Shown: in pieces, positions 8,163-18,530 of the stretch | Layout of the letters: the number at the start of each line of letters is the position of its first letter | How positions within the stretch are numbered: the first letter of the stretch is position 1 | Origin: Anaerolinea thermophila UNI-1 | GTDB lineage: Bacteria > Chloroflexota > Anaerolineae > Anaerolineales > Anaerolineaceae | Reading direction: 5' to 3' | Length of the DNA: 64,000 nucleotides | Assembly (NCBI RefSeq): GCF_000199675.1 | Contig: NC_014960.1 | Coordinates: forward strand, 1,302,001-1,366,000 | The notes under the pieces: model-generated | The model's input: only the letters and a program-made list of their open reading frames with translations | Told to the model about the DNA's origin: nothing | Database searches by the model: none | Position numbers and translations under genes: made by a program

Positions 8163-11100
8163 TTAATCCTTTGTGGATTTAGATTCGCTCCGGAAGCGGC
8201 GTAAAGCCTCTTCCAGGGAATTCAGCAGTTCTTTTTCGCGCAACATGGCTTTGGTCAGCAGGTTTTGTCCGAATTCATTCAGTTGTTGATGCTGTTCAGC
8301 GGTCAGGTCTGCGCCGGTTAGCACAATCACGGGAATACTCTTGAAGGTTGGATGAGCCCGCAGGTTTCCGAGCAGTTCAAAACCGTTCATCTCTGGCATG
8401 AACAGGTCCAGAATGATGACATCTGGCACGCTGTTTTGCAGGAAATCCCATCCGGCTTTACCGCCCTGAGCCAGGTTGACATGGTATCGTTGGCTCTCTT
8501 CCAGCATTTTCTGGACCAGACGCAAGTCCTCAGGGTCGTCATCAATGACCAGTACTTCGCGAATCTTGCCATCACGGTTCAGGCGATTCAGCGCCCCTAA
8601 CAGGTCTTCAGACAAGAAGGGTTTGACCAGATAGTCCGCCGCCCCGAGGCTGTAGCCTTTTTCCTCTTCTTCAAGAATGGAACAGACCACAATGGGAATA
8701 TCGCGCGTTTCAGGGTCACTCTTGAGTTTCTTCATCACCTGCCAGCCGTCCACTTCAGGCATCATAATATCCAGGGTGATGGCGAAGGGTTGGACTTCCT
8801 TGACCCGTTCCACAACAGTGCGGGGATCGGTGTGGGGGATAACGTAATACCCTTGAGGTTTGAGGAAACGTTGATACAGTTCGATGACCTGAGGATCATC
8901 ATCCACGGCAAGCACGGTGAGAGCCCCTTCAGGAATGTACTCATCCGGTTTCCCCTCTTCCAGCGGTAAGGGCAGGGTGAAGAAGAACGTAGACCCCACG
9001 CCCACGGTGCTTTCCAGCAAGCCAATGCGTCCTCCATGCATTTCAATGAGGGAGCGGCAGATGGACAATCCCAGACCGGTACCGCCAGTCTTGCGGGTGG
9101 GGGAATCATCCACCTGCGAGAACGGCAGGAACAGTTTGGAACGGTCTTCTTCGGCAATACCCGGGCCGGTGTCGGTGACGGTCACCATAAGTTCAGGTTT
9201 GCCTTCGGGACTGCGCACCCGGCGTGCTCGCACGGTAATTGAACCTTCATCGGTGAATTTGGCAGCGTTAGAGAGGAAGTTGATGAGCACCTGACGAACC
9301 CGGGTGGCATCAGCACGTACGATTGGCAGATTGTCCTCGATTTCAGTGATTAACTTAATGGGCTTGTCCTTGACCAATCCAACTGCTGTGGACATGGCGC
9401 TGTTGATCAAATCGGTCATGTTGACATCCGAGAAGGACAGTTCCATCTTGCCGGCTTCGATCTTGGAGAGATCCAGGATGTCATTGATGAGGTTGAGCAG
9501 GTGTTGACCGGAGTTGTATATGGCGGTCAGGTCCTGCTTTTGCGTATCGTTGATGGGCCCATCAATGCCGCGCAGGATGACTCTTGAGAAGCCAATGATG
9601 GAGTTCAACGGTGTACGCAGTTCGTGGCTCATGTTGGCGAGGAACTGGCTCTTGACGCGATCCACTTCGCGCATTTCTTCCACGGCTTTCTGGGCTAACT
9701 CGTAGGCGCGAGCGTTTTCGATGGCTACGGCAATCTGGTCTGCCAGAATGGTCAATCCGCTCAGTTCGTCCTTGCGGAAAGCGTTCAGATTTCTGGATTG
9801 GAGGTCCAGGGCACCAATGACGCGGTTGCCCAGTCTGAGCGGTAATGCCATTTCTGACCGTGTCTCTGGCAACAGGGGGTTCGGGTAGTACATAGTCGAG
9901 GTTGTGACGTCGTTCAGAATGAACGGCTCGCCGGTAGCCGTTACCGTGCCTACAACCGAACGTGATCCAACTGCCAGTTTGTGCTTGCGCTCTTTCAACT
10001 GTTCCGCTGCGGGGCCAAACGATTCGCGTACCACTGCATAGGTACCACTGTCGTCCAGCAGGAAGATGGAGGCTTGATACAGGTTGAAGCGTTCCACCAC
10101 CAGAGTGACGATGCGGCGAAGCAGAACATCTGTAGAGAGGGTGCTGGTCGTATCGCGGGCGATTTCTGCGGCGGTCTGCAACTCCAATGCGCGGCGTTCG
10201 GCTTGTTCGAGCAAGCGCAGTTTCTCCAGGGCTACGGCAATACCGTTGGCAACCGTTTGGAAGATGCGAACCTCGGCGGTGTCATACCGTACGGGCTGGC
10301 TGGAAAAGGCTCCCATTACGCCAACGGTGTGCCCACCTGAACGAAGGGGAACAATAATACCCGAGCGAATGCCAAAACGCTTCAGCGTCGTGGCTGAGAC
10401 CGGGTCAAGTGTGCCGTCATCGATATCGGCAAAGGAAATGCCCTCATCCGGTAACCCAAACAGGATGGGCACTTCGCTGGCGCGCAGTCGGGCACCTTTG
10501 AACTGAGTTCGCCCGGTGATACTGTGGTAAGCGGCGACCTCAATTTCGTTCATCTCACCTTCAACATTGGTGGTCAGGTGCAGTGAGACGGCTTCGGCTC
10601 CGCGTGGCAGGGCTTCGCGAATAACCAGGTCCACCATTTGGTCGGCATTGGCCGCCGCAGCGATTTCGCTGGAGATGTTGTACAGTCGCGCGGTTTCTTG
10701 CAGGGCTTGCTGAGTTTGCTCGAACAGGCGCAGGTTTTCCACCACGATAGTTAATTGATCAATCAAAGGTGGTAGCAAGCGCTTTTCCCGCGGCGTGAAG
10801 ATATGTTTGTGTTCGCCTTCAAACAGGACAACACCAATCTGACGTTTGCCTGCCCACATGGGTAGAATGGCAAGTGAGCGCACGTTTTGTTTAAGTAAGT
10901 CTTGTTTCAGGGCTTCATCCAGAACGGCTTCTTCCAGACTTTCAAAGAAGTACTGCATGTTGGTCTGCAACGGGCGTTCGTAGATGACACGCGGAAATTC
11001 TGTGCCGATTTCGGGGGGCGGTGTGCCGCGTCCGCTGTACCAGTTGGCTTGGACGGTTACGCGGCTGATGCGCTGGTGGCTGTCTGTCTCAAACAGCAAC

Positions 11101-13145
11101 ATCACTGCCCGGTTAATCTCTGTCATGCGGACGCCCGTTACCACTGAGCCAAGCATTTCCTGGAAGTTGGTTGCTACAACCAGGTTGTTGCTGGCTTTGT
11201 ACAGGCTTTCGGTCTCATCCAGGTTGGCTCGCAACTGCACCAGCAGGTCTTCGCGCACGAAGGTGTTGGCAATGGCTTCGGCGGCTACCCGCAGGGCATT
11301 GATTTCGTCCTGAGTCCAGGTATGGGCTTCGACATGCTCAAAGATGAGCAAGTCGGGCATCGTGGTTCTTCCTTGAATTCCTAAAATCAATGCTGATTGT
11401 ATGCCTTGAGAGGAGAAGAATTGCCTGGCAAGATGATCAATGGGCAAATCGGTGGGAATGATCCACCCTTCGGTGCGAAGATTTCCGATCAGGTCTGCAA
11501 ATAACTCAGCGGGGATATTGTAGATCTTGGTGCGATCCAGCAGATAAGCCACAACTGGAGACGTCCAGTCCTCAAACAATGTCCAGTTGGAAGCCACCCC
11601 TTCAGAAAATTGCATGAAGTACACCCGTGAAGCCTGTGCGGCTTGACCAAGGTATTTAAGGACATCACCCAATGCCTGTGTACCGGCTTCAGAAAGCACT
11701 GCCGCAGAACGTGCTACACCTGCCTGATAGCGCTCGCGGTTTTCCAGCGCTTTCAGGGTTTCCTGCATTTGCAGGAACAGGGTGGCATTTTCGAGAGCCG
11801 TTGAAACCTGCGAGGCGGCAGTGGAAAGCAGTTCTACATGGACTTCATCGAATTGAGGGGCATTTTCCTTTTCATAATCCTGTAGCACCAGCACTCCCCG
11901 TGGACGTTCATTGACCAGAATAGGGATGGCAAGCAGGCATTTGGGGAGGCGTTCCGGCAGTTCGCAGTGGAATTGAGCAAGTTGCTGAGCAACTTTGTTT
12001 TTGAAGAGCACCGGACGAGCATACTGGATGAGTGCCTCAGGAAGTCCTTTACCAAATTCTCGTTCGGGCAGGAGCATCTCTATTCCTTCCTCGCGGTAAA
12101 CGGGGAAAGAAAGAGTCTGATAATGATCATCTGCGACTGCAATGAATAGATTACGATCGCTCAATACTTCGCCAGCCATTTGGGCGAAGGTTTGATAGAT
12201 TTCTTCGTGGGAACTCAGGCTCGTCAAGCGCTGACCAATGCGGTTGAGGATAGCCAGGTCCTGGTTGCGATGCAGGATTTCCTGCTCGGCACGTACGCGT
12301 TCTGCCAGTTCCTGCTGGGCAGCGTTGTACAGACGGGCATTTTCGAGTGCCAGTGCCAGTTGGGAGGCTACTTCCAACACCAGTTGATGTTCTTCTTCGT
12401 CCCAAATTCTTTGGGGGGTCTCATCAATCACTTCAACCAGGAGCTTGCCGTATTCACCGGCATTCTCCGGTACCACGATGGCCGCCGGGAGTTCTCCCTG
12501 TGCTGAAACAGCCACTGGCTTTTTCTGTTGCAGACTTTGCATGGCAAGCGGAGTGGAAGGGGCAGTAACCAGCTGGATCTTTCCATCTTCAGCGGAAACC
12601 CCAAAAATTTTTCCTCCGGAAACGAAAGTCGGCGTAAATGGCTTGGGAGGAGAAAGAGGTGAGGAAGTCTTTCTGGCGACTGATGGGGTATGGGGTTTGA
12701 CCTCAACAGAGGGCTTCGCTGGTACAGGCTGATGAGCCATCTCTCCCGTTTGCAGAATTGCCACGGTCCCCTTCCATGTGGGGGTGTGGTCATCAGGGGC
12801 AGAGAGGATACTGATTTTTGCTTCGAGCCATTCCCCGCTCACTTTCTGGAAGCGAACCAGATACTCTTTCGGCAGGGACTCTGCGGAAAAAGTACTGAAG
12901 TCCACAAAAATTTCTTCTTCAAGCAGGAATCGGTAGAACGGCTTTCCGATAATCTCCTCTTCCGAAACACCGAGAATTTGCCCCATTTCCGGACTTACCC
13001 TGCAGTAGCATCCATCCTCATCGGCTTCCCATGTCCAGCCCAGAGGGCGGGCTGAGATCTCGGATGGGGCGGGAGCGCTTTCTACCTCATGGGTGATGCT
13101 GGAGAAGAGATGATCAAGCCGGTTCTGCAGACGTTTCTTTGACAT
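8163..13145 (-). CDS. Giant PAS/multi-GAF hybrid histidine kinase with two receivers
   Basis: The 1660-residue soluble protein carries a PAS domain (about 35-135) and a chain of about six GAF or GAF-like domains (about 170-1140). HisKA follows with H1174 in SHELRTPLNS, and HATPase_c with N1293 and GTGLGL. Two receivers complete it: the first has phosphoacceptor D1459 and K1508, the second D1580 and K1632. It is the only protein with a kinase domain in the whole 5.5-25.4 kb run, so it is the likely phosphate source for the loose receivers and for the receiver on the threonine synthase. Its second receiver shares an unusual spacing between the Thr and Lys residues with that enzyme-linked receiver. 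The start ATG lies 32 bases inside parA, with AGGAG 10 bases upstream. Confidence 0.9.
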   Translation of the reverse strand: MSKKRLQNRLDHLFSSITHEVESAPAPSEISARPLGWTWEADEDGCYCRVSPEMGQILGVSEEEIIGKPFYRFLLEEEIFVDFSTFSAESLPKEYLVRFQKVSGEWLEAKISILSAPDDHTPTWKGTVAILQTGEMAHQPVPAKPSVEVKPHTPSVARKTSSPLSPPKPFTPTFVSGGKIFGVSAEDGKIQLVTAPSTPLAMQSLQQKKPVAVSAQGELPAAIVVPENAGEYGKLLVEVIDETPQRIWDEEEHQLVLEVASQLALALENARLYNAAQQELAERVRAEQEILHRNQDLAILNRIGQRLTSLSSHEEIYQTFAQMAGEVLSDRNLFIAVADDHYQTLSFPVYREEGIEMLLPEREFGKGLPEALIQYARPVLFKNKVAQQLAQFHCELPERLPKCLLAIPILVNERPRGVLVLQDYEKENAPQFDEVHVELLSTAASQVSTALENATLFLQMQETLKALENRERYQAGVARSAAVLSEAGTQALGDVLKYLGQAAQASRVYFMQFSEGVASNWTLFEDWTSPVVAYLLDRTKIYNIPAELFADLIGNLRTEGWIIPTDLPIDHLARQFFSSQGIQSALILGIQGRTTMPDLLIFEHVEAHTWTQDEINALRVAAEAIANTFVREDLLVQLRANLDETESLYKASNNLVVATNFQEMLGSVVTGVRMTEINRAVMLLFETDSHQRISRVTVQANWYSGRGTPPPEIGTEFPRVIYERPLQTNMQYFFESLEEAVLDEALKQDLLKQNVRSLAILPMWAGKRQIGVVLFEGEHKHIFTPREKRLLPPLIDQLTIVVENLRLFEQTQQALQETARLYNISSEIAAAANADQMVDLVIREALPRGAEAVSLHLTTNVEGEMNEIEVAAYHSITGRTQFKGARLRASEVPILFGLPDEGISFADIDDGTLDPVSATTLKRFGIRSGIIVPLRSGGHTVGVMGAFSSQPVRYDTAEVRIFQTVANGIAVALEKLRLLEQAERRALELQTAAEIARDTTSTLSTDVLLRRIVTLVVERFNLYQASIFLLDDSGTYAVVRESFGPAAEQLKERKHKLAVGSRSVVGTVTATGEPFILNDVTTSTMYYPNPLLPETRSEMALPLRLGNRVIGALDLQSRNLNAFRKDELSGLTILADQIAVAIENARAYELAQKAVEEMREVDRVKSQFLANMSHELRTPLNSIIGFSRVILRGIDGPINDTQKQDLTAIYNSGQHLLNLINDILDLSKIEAGKMELSFSDVNMTDLINSAMSTAVGLVKDKPIKLITEIEDNLPIVRADATRVRQVLINFLSNAAKFTDEGSITVRARRVRSPEGKPELMVTVTDTGPGIAEEDRSKLFLPFSQVDDSPTRKTGGTGLGLSICRSLIEMHGGRIGLLESTVGVGSTFFFTLPLPLEEGKPDEYIPEGALTVLAVDDDPQVIELYQRFLKPQGYYVIPHTDPRTVVERVKEVQPFAITLDIMMPEVDGWQVMKKLKSDPETRDIPIVVCSILEEEEKGYSLGAADYLVKPFLSEDLLGALNRLNRDGKIREVLVIDDDPEDLRLVQKMLEESQRYHVNLAQGGKAGWDFLQNSVPDVIILDLFMPEMNGFELLGNLRAHPTFKSIPVIVLTGADLTAEQHQQLNEFGQNLLTKAMLREKELLNSLEEALRRFRSESKSTKD

Positions 13146-13896
13146 ACGCTAAAATCTCCTGACTGAGGGCACGATATTGCAACGCAGACCTGCTGTGAGG
13201 GGAATGGTAGATAATTGGTAGTCCTGCAATAGCGCTTTCACGTAAGCGGGTGTCCACTTCAATGACCGTTTCCAAAACGCCATTACCAAAAGTCACGCGC
13301 AATTGCTCTGCTAGTGTGCGGTGAATGCGGTTTCGGCGGTCATACATGGTCAGTAAAAGCCGGTAAAGCAGTTGAGGATTATGCTCGTTGCGCACTTTGC
13401 GAATCAACCCCATCATGGTGCGCAGAGCGCTCACAGAGAAATATTCTGCCTGTGTGGGCATGATGAGCATATCGGCGGCGGCGAGCGCATTAACAGTCAA
13501 TGCTCCAAGGAAGGGAGGACAATCCAGCAGGATGGTATCGTATTTCCAGGAAGAACTGCGCAGGTAGCGCCGGAGCAGGGCTTCATACCCGTTGCGAATG
13601 GGCAGAAACCGTTCTGCCATCCCCAGATCAAACGCCGCAGGGATAATGTCCAATCCCGGGATGCCGGTTTCAACCACATGCTCATGGAGCGAGCCAGAGT
13701 CTTGAAACACGCTCATCATGGACCTGGGGGAAGGCACAGGTTCTACTCCTACTGCCATACTCAAATTGGCTTGAGGATCCAGGTCGACCAGTAATACGCT
13801 TTGCCCTGCTTCCACCAGTGCCGCTCCCAGAGAGACGGCTGTAGTGGTTTTGGCAACGCCTCCTTTTTCATTTGCAATGGCAATCAGATAAGCCAT
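13114..13896 (-). CDS. ParA/Soj-family ATPase
   Basis: The 260-residue protein has the deviant Walker A motif KGGVAKTT near the N-terminus, VDLDPQANLS, and Walker B-like LLDCPPFLG, as in chromosomal ParA/Soj and related positioning ATPases. It has no N-terminal DNA-binding extension. No ParB gene or parS-like cluster is seen nearby. It lies inside an operon of membrane receptors and overlaps the kinase gene by 32 bases. This context suggests a role in positioning a protein assembly, as ParA-like proteins do for chemosensory arrays or carboxysomes, rather than in chromosome partition. That role is inferred. Confidence 0.88.
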   Translation of the reverse strand: MAYLIAIANEKGGVAKTTTAVSLGAALVEAGQSVLLVDLDPQANLSMAVGVEPVPSPRSMMSVFQDSGSLHEHVVETGIPGLDIIPAAFDLGMAERFLPIRNGYEALLRRYLRSSSWKYDTILLDCPPFLGALTVNALAAADMLIMPTQAEYFSVSALRTMMGLIRKVRNEHNPQLLYRLLLTMYDRRNRIHRTLAEQLRVTFGNGVLETVIEVDTRLRESAIAGLPIIYHSPHSRSALQYRALSQEILAYVKETSAEPA

Positions 13897-13905
13897 CTTT
13901 CCCTC

Positions 13906-16836
13906 CTACTCGTTCCCGTTCTTGGAACCACTGCCGTTGCCATGCGAAGAAGTGTCTTCTCCATCTTCCGAAAGCAGGAAGATTTGCGCCTTTGAGGCAC
14001 CCAATACCCGTTGAAGTTCTGCGGCGGCAATTTGCAACATTTCCTGCGGATCGTTTGTTGAGCGAATCTTGCCGGTAATTTCCAATACCCGGCGTTCACG
14101 CTCGGCGCGGTGTACGGTTTTCTCGAACAAGCGCGCAGTTTCCAGGGCTACACCTACTTGTTGGGCAACGTCCTGCACTGCCTGTAATTCATTATCCGAC
14201 CACACTCGGGCCTCTCCTTGATCCTGAACACGGATGACGCCAATGGTTTCTCCCCGGATGCTGATGGGAACTGCCATGACTGCCCGTTGCGTTTGGTCAT
14301 CCAGCGTTTCGGTGAAGATGTAAGGCTTGCCGGTTTCATAGACATATTCGATATCTTTCCAATCCAGCGATTCATGAATGGGTTCGACGCCTTTTACGGT
14401 GTATCGGAATCCGCGGTGGCGGTGAGTTTGTACTTCTTTTGCCCATTCCTGCTGGAGGTACTGACGGTGTAATTGTTGAGCCTCAGCCAGCGCTCGCAGG
14501 GTTTCGTTGTACAACTGGTTGTTGTAAATTGCAATAGCCACCTGATCCGCCAGAGTGGTGAACACGCTTAAATCTTCGGGGCTGAAGGCGTTGGGTACTT
14601 CGCTTTGCACGTCCAGCGCGCCGATGATTTCCTCTCCTACTTTCAGTGGAAGTGCCATTTCGGAGCGTGTGGTGGGCAAATCGGGGTTATTGAAGAACAC
14701 TGCATCCTGACCCACGTCCAGAGCAATTCTGGGTTGTCCAGTAGAAGTCACGTACCCCACGATACCCGTCTCGCCTACCTTCAACATATGGGAACGTGCC
14801 AGCATGCGTTTGCCGCCTGGACTGTTTGCGGCACGCAGAACAGCGTATTCGCGGTTGGCGTCGAGCAGGAAAATACCTACATGATAGAAGCCAAAGCGAT
14901 CGCTGATCAATTCGGTCACATTTTCCAGGAAACGGGTTAATTCCTGTGCCGAGACGATACCTCGGGCAACCTGAGCAATGGTATTCAACTGGTTGGTACG
15001 GTAAGTTAATGCCTGATTTCGGCGTTCCAGTTCAGCAGTGCGTTGTGCTACCCGCTCTTCCAGTTCGCTCACCAATTTTTCCAACTGTTCTGCCATCTGG
15101 TTAAACACGGTTGCCAGAGTACCAAATTCATCGGAAGTGCGTACTTCTGAACGGGCTTTCAAGTCTCCTGCGGCAATACGTCGGGCGATGTTTGCCAGGT
15201 CTTTCAATGGCGAAGCCAGAACATTGGATACGCCTACAGCCACAAAACCCAGCACGTATGCCAGCAGTGTTGCAATGACAGTTGCTACCCGCGTATGACT
15301 TTTTCGGATAGGTGTTTCATCAAATTCAGCCTGGAAAAACACAACCTTCCAGGGCATGGTTTTCATTGGTGCCACACCGGCAATTTCCGGTTTTTCCTGG
15401 GCTTCGTTGCCTTCATTCCCTTCCTCAATTTCAAGAATAGCTCCGTTGTTCAATTCGGAGGTCTGCAGGAAGCGGGCTAAGTCGGCATTGTACACCGGGC
15501 GAATCATGGGAAGGTCGGGAATACGTTTTTGAATGATGAGTTCTGCCCGCTGTTGGGGTGTTAATGCCGTCACGGTGGTAAAAATCATCTCTGGCTGATA
15601 AGTATCTGCCAGACGTATCAGGTTCTCATCGAACACAATGACGTGGGTATTCGGGCCGCCAAGCTCGGCATAGTTGGTCACAAAACGTTGCAGGACCAGT
15701 GTGTTGTACGTAGCTCTCAAGACTCCCACTACTTCATTTTGATTGTTGAAAACAGGCGCAGAAAAAGAGAAGTAACTTGTCCCATCCGGGTTGAAGGTGA
15801 TCGGTGAGATATATGGCTTTCCGGTCGTGTAGGGAACCAGAAAGTACGCACGCCGTCCCTCGTACTTTCCGCGGTTTGCTTGCACAGTGTCGTAAACGTT
15901 ATATCCGCCAGCGTTCAACAGCGCATAAGAGGAAAGATAGACGCGTTCACTGGACTCACGAAGTTCCAGTACACGGAAGATCATGCGAATTTCAGCGGTG
16001 TCCAGTTCTTCTCGCTTCCCGGCCTTTAAATTTTCAAAGTAGCGAGAAAAAACATCTGCTTTGGCTTCCTGTTGAATCACTTTGAGGTTGTTTTCGAAGA
16101 ACCGGTCGAGACTGAGGGCAACTTCCTCTGCTGCATCAATCATGTTTTGCTGAATCTGCTCACGATTTGTAGCAATGGCGGTTTGGGAGAGCGCCGAGGT
16201 GGCTATGGTCAAAGGTACGATCAGCACAGCGAGGAAAGCGGTGACCAGTCGAATCTGCAGGGTGGTCGAAACGAATTGAGTAATCCCCAACAGGATGAAG
16301 ATCATCACCACCATAGCCAGAATGGTGATGAGGATGACGATCATCGTTTCGCTCTGAACCTGGGGAAGAGGACTCAAAGCGCCTGCCAGTGCGGCGATGG
16401 AGGCGGTTGTCAATCCCAGAAAGAGCGAGAGGGTGCCGGAGCGGAACAATCCCAGTGTCGAGGTCAACGAGAGTGCGATAATCACGTAAGTGACGGCAAC
16501 CAGTAGACCAGCGCCGTCAATTAACAGGGCAGTAGAAATCCCCAGAATGGAGAAAAAGCCATTTGCCCATCCCAGGTCTCGGTCAGAATATTCTCCACGG
16601 GCATTTTTCAGGGCGGAATTAAGGCTGAAGAGGAAAGTAATCAGTGAAATTCCAGCCAGTGCGTAAAATTGCCAGTAAGTTTGTTGAATACCATTGATCA
16701 AAAATGCCAGAAAGCCAATCCCTGAAATCGTGCCAATAGCCATATTAAGGGTCAGGGATACTTGGGACAGAGTTAGCGTTCTGCCCTCAGTTGAAAGAAC
16801 ATTTCGTGGAGAAGTTGGTGGGTTAATCACTGCCAT
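13906..16836 (-). CDS. Membrane receptor with Cache, HAMP and GAF domains, no kinase
   Basis: The 976-residue protein starts with about six hydrophobic segments (30-210). A likely extracytoplasmic Cache-type sensor region (about 215-510), a transmembrane helix (515-540), HAMP (541-593) and a coiled coil follow. The rest is a full GAF domain (628-775), a shorter GAF-like domain (790-900) with VPISIRGETIG, and a C-terminal coiled-coil module (905-955). No HisKA, HATPase, GGDEF, EAL or methyl-accepting domain is present, so signalling must pass to a partner protein. Shine-Dalgarno AGGAGG precedes the ATG. parA follows after 9 bases. The C-terminus is rich in Gly, Ser and Asn. Confidence 0.82.
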   Translation of the reverse strand: MAVINPPTSPRNVLSTEGRTLTLSQVSLTLNMAIGTISGIGFLAFLINGIQQTYWQFYALAGISLITFLFSLNSALKNARGEYSDRDLGWANGFFSILGISTALLIDGAGLLVAVTYVIIALSLTSTLGLFRSGTLSLFLGLTTASIAALAGALSPLPQVQSETMIVILITILAMVVMIFILLGITQFVSTTLQIRLVTAFLAVLIVPLTIATSALSQTAIATNREQIQQNMIDAAEEVALSLDRFFENNLKVIQQEAKADVFSRYFENLKAGKREELDTAEIRMIFRVLELRESSERVYLSSYALLNAGGYNVYDTVQANRGKYEGRRAYFLVPYTTGKPYISPITFNPDGTSYFSFSAPVFNNQNEVVGVLRATYNTLVLQRFVTNYAELGGPNTHVIVFDENLIRLADTYQPEMIFTTVTALTPQQRAELIIQKRIPDLPMIRPVYNADLARFLQTSELNNGAILEIEEGNEGNEAQEKPEIAGVAPMKTMPWKVVFFQAEFDETPIRKSHTRVATVIATLLAYVLGFVAVGVSNVLASPLKDLANIARRIAAGDLKARSEVRTSDEFGTLATVFNQMAEQLEKLVSELEERVAQRTAELERRNQALTYRTNQLNTIAQVARGIVSAQELTRFLENVTELISDRFGFYHVGIFLLDANREYAVLRAANSPGGKRMLARSHMLKVGETGIVGYVTSTGQPRIALDVGQDAVFFNNPDLPTTRSEMALPLKVGEEIIGALDVQSEVPNAFSPEDLSVFTTLADQVAIAIYNNQLYNETLRALAEAQQLHRQYLQQEWAKEVQTHRHRGFRYTVKGVEPIHESLDWKDIEYVYETGKPYIFTETLDDQTQRAVMAVPISIRGETIGVIRVQDQGEARVWSDNELQAVQDVAQQVGVALETARLFEKTVHRAERERRVLEITGKIRSTNDPQEMLQIAAAELQRVLGASKAQIFLLSEDGEDTSSHGNGSGSKNGNE

Positions 16837-16863
16837 TTTTCCTCCTGCTTGGGCAGGGCACCG

Positions 16864-18528
16864 TTATTTTCGTGTATCTAAGTGCACCACAACATCCGAT
16901 GCACCCAGCGAACGTCCAATTTCCTGAGCGGTAATTTCCAGAATCTTCTCGATTTCGTTCGTTGCACGGACTCTGGTGGCGATTTCGCTCACAATTCGTT
17001 CGCGGTCTGCGCGCATTTGAATCTCTTCCAGAAGACGAACGTTGTCCAGAGAAATCGCCATACGATTGACGGCTTGTTCAACCAGATTGGCAACTTCAGG
17101 GGGCACTTTGCCGGTGGCAAATTTCAAATTCACTACCCCCAGTGTTTCATTGCGGATTTTAATGGGAACTGCAAGGGTGGTGCCTTTCAGAGGTTCCCCC
17201 CCTTCACCGCCATTCGAGGAAGGCAAATGGGCTCCTCCTGCTCGCATGCTGAAGGCATACCGTTGCCGGCGCTTATTGCGGAAGAACTGGAGCCATCCTG
17301 TTCGAACTGTCTGGCGGGTGTTCTCTTCCATTTCTTTGAGGGATGCCTGTAATTTTTCCATCAACCCAACCCGCTCAATCAAAATGGAGAGTTGATCGGC
17401 AACATCTTTCATAGTTTCCATTTTCTCTACAAAGGATGCGCCGATTTCGGTGCTTTGTAAATCCAGCACGCCGATTAAGCGCCCTTCTACCCGCAGGGGC
17501 AAAGCCGCTTCCGAACGGGTTTCGGGCAAAAGCGGATTGGGGTAGTGCTGTGGATCTTCATCTACGTTAGGACTGATATTGGGTTCACCAGTGGCGGCCG
17601 CATGCCCTACAATACCTACCTGCCCAACGCGCAGACGATGCTGGTTTTCCAGCATGGTTTTGCCCACTTCGCCGGTTGCCGCGCGCAGGACTGCATACTC
17701 GCCTTTTTCGTCCAGCAAGAAAATGCCTACGTGATACAATCCGAATTGTTCTTTGATGACCTCAGCGGCTTTGGGAAGCAGGCTTTCCAGAGTGGTTTCC
17801 GGATACACACTCCAGAGGACATTACGACTGGCTTCAGCCATGGCATTGCGCTTTCGGGTCTCGGCATTCAACGCGCGCAGGGCGTTTTCCAGATTCGTAC
17901 GGTCGTGTTCCAGTGTGTTGATGGTGTTCTCTTTCTCCGACAACCGTTTTGCAAAGCCAACCGTTAATTCATAGATTGCCGAAAGTAAAACCCCCGCACT
18001 CATTACGAAGGCGATAAGATGAAAGATCCATGCAACCAGCTGGGTGGAGCCAGCAATCCTTTCCACTGGTGCCTGGATGGTGCCAGTGGTCATCATGATG
18101 CCCACGGCAAGTTCGCCAACGGCAGTCAGTACGGTGAGAATGATTCCAGGCACGGTTCCGAAGAACGTCATGGAAAGCAAAGCGAAAGTGAACAGGTAGA
18201 ACATGCCGTTGCCGTTCAAGCCATTGGCAAGTAAGTCGCTGGCTCCCATGAAGGCAAACACCAGTAACACAGCCAGCGCACGCCAGTTGAAGGGGATGCG
18301 TCGGAACAGGGCTAAAATCCCCAGCCCAATGCCGGCAAACAGGCCTTGCGTAGCCAGTTCCAGATAATTCGGGAACAACACCCTGAGAATGCCTGAGCCT
18401 GCCAGGAAAAACAGGGTGAGAAAGTTCAGGGTGTGTTGTAGGACAATCTCCCGATGCTGTTGCAAAGGAGATAGATCTTGAAGAAAATAAGGAAGGGCGT
18501 TAGGGCGTAAGGTTCTCAAGAAATTCAT
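16864..18528 (-). CDS. Six-TM membrane GAF protein without output domain
   Basis: The 554-residue protein has about six transmembrane helices (30-185) resembling an integral membrane sensor domain, then a coiled coil (190-235). A GAF domain (about 250-390, with FGLYHVGIFLLD and TRSEAALPL), a short GAF-like domain with VPIKIRNETLG, and a final coiled-coil module ending in LGASDVVVHL follow. It lacks any catalytic or DNA-binding output. It is flanked at 2 and 27 bases by paralogous genes, which points to tandem duplication and divergence of the sensor part. The ligand is unknown. Confidence 0.78.
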   Translation of the reverse strand: MNFLRTLRPNALPYFLQDLSPLQQHREIVLQHTLNFLTLFFLAGSGILRVLFPNYLELATQGLFAGIGLGILALFRRIPFNWRALAVLLVFAFMGASDLLANGLNGNGMFYLFTFALLSMTFFGTVPGIILTVLTAVGELAVGIMMTTGTIQAPVERIAGSTQLVAWIFHLIAFVMSAGVLLSAIYELTVGFAKRLSEKENTINTLEHDRTNLENALRALNAETRKRNAMAEASRNVLWSVYPETTLESLLPKAAEVIKEQFGLYHVGIFLLDEKGEYAVLRAATGEVGKTMLENQHRLRVGQVGIVGHAAATGEPNISPNVDEDPQHYPNPLLPETRSEAALPLRVEGRLIGVLDLQSTEIGASFVEKMETMKDVADQLSILIERVGLMEKLQASLKEMEENTRQTVRTGWLQFFRNKRRQRYAFSMRAGGAHLPSSNGGEGGEPLKGTTLAVPIKIRNETLGVVNLKFATGKVPPEVANLVEQAVNRMAISLDNVRLLEEIQMRADRERIVSEIATRVRATNEIEKILEITAQEIGRSLGASDVVVHLDTRK

Positions 18529-18530
18529 GA

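Noticed and set aside
13114..13896. Plasmid or prophage origin of the ParA gene
   Set aside because: No replication, integrase or phage gene is nearby, and the gene is embedded in an operon of similar composition.
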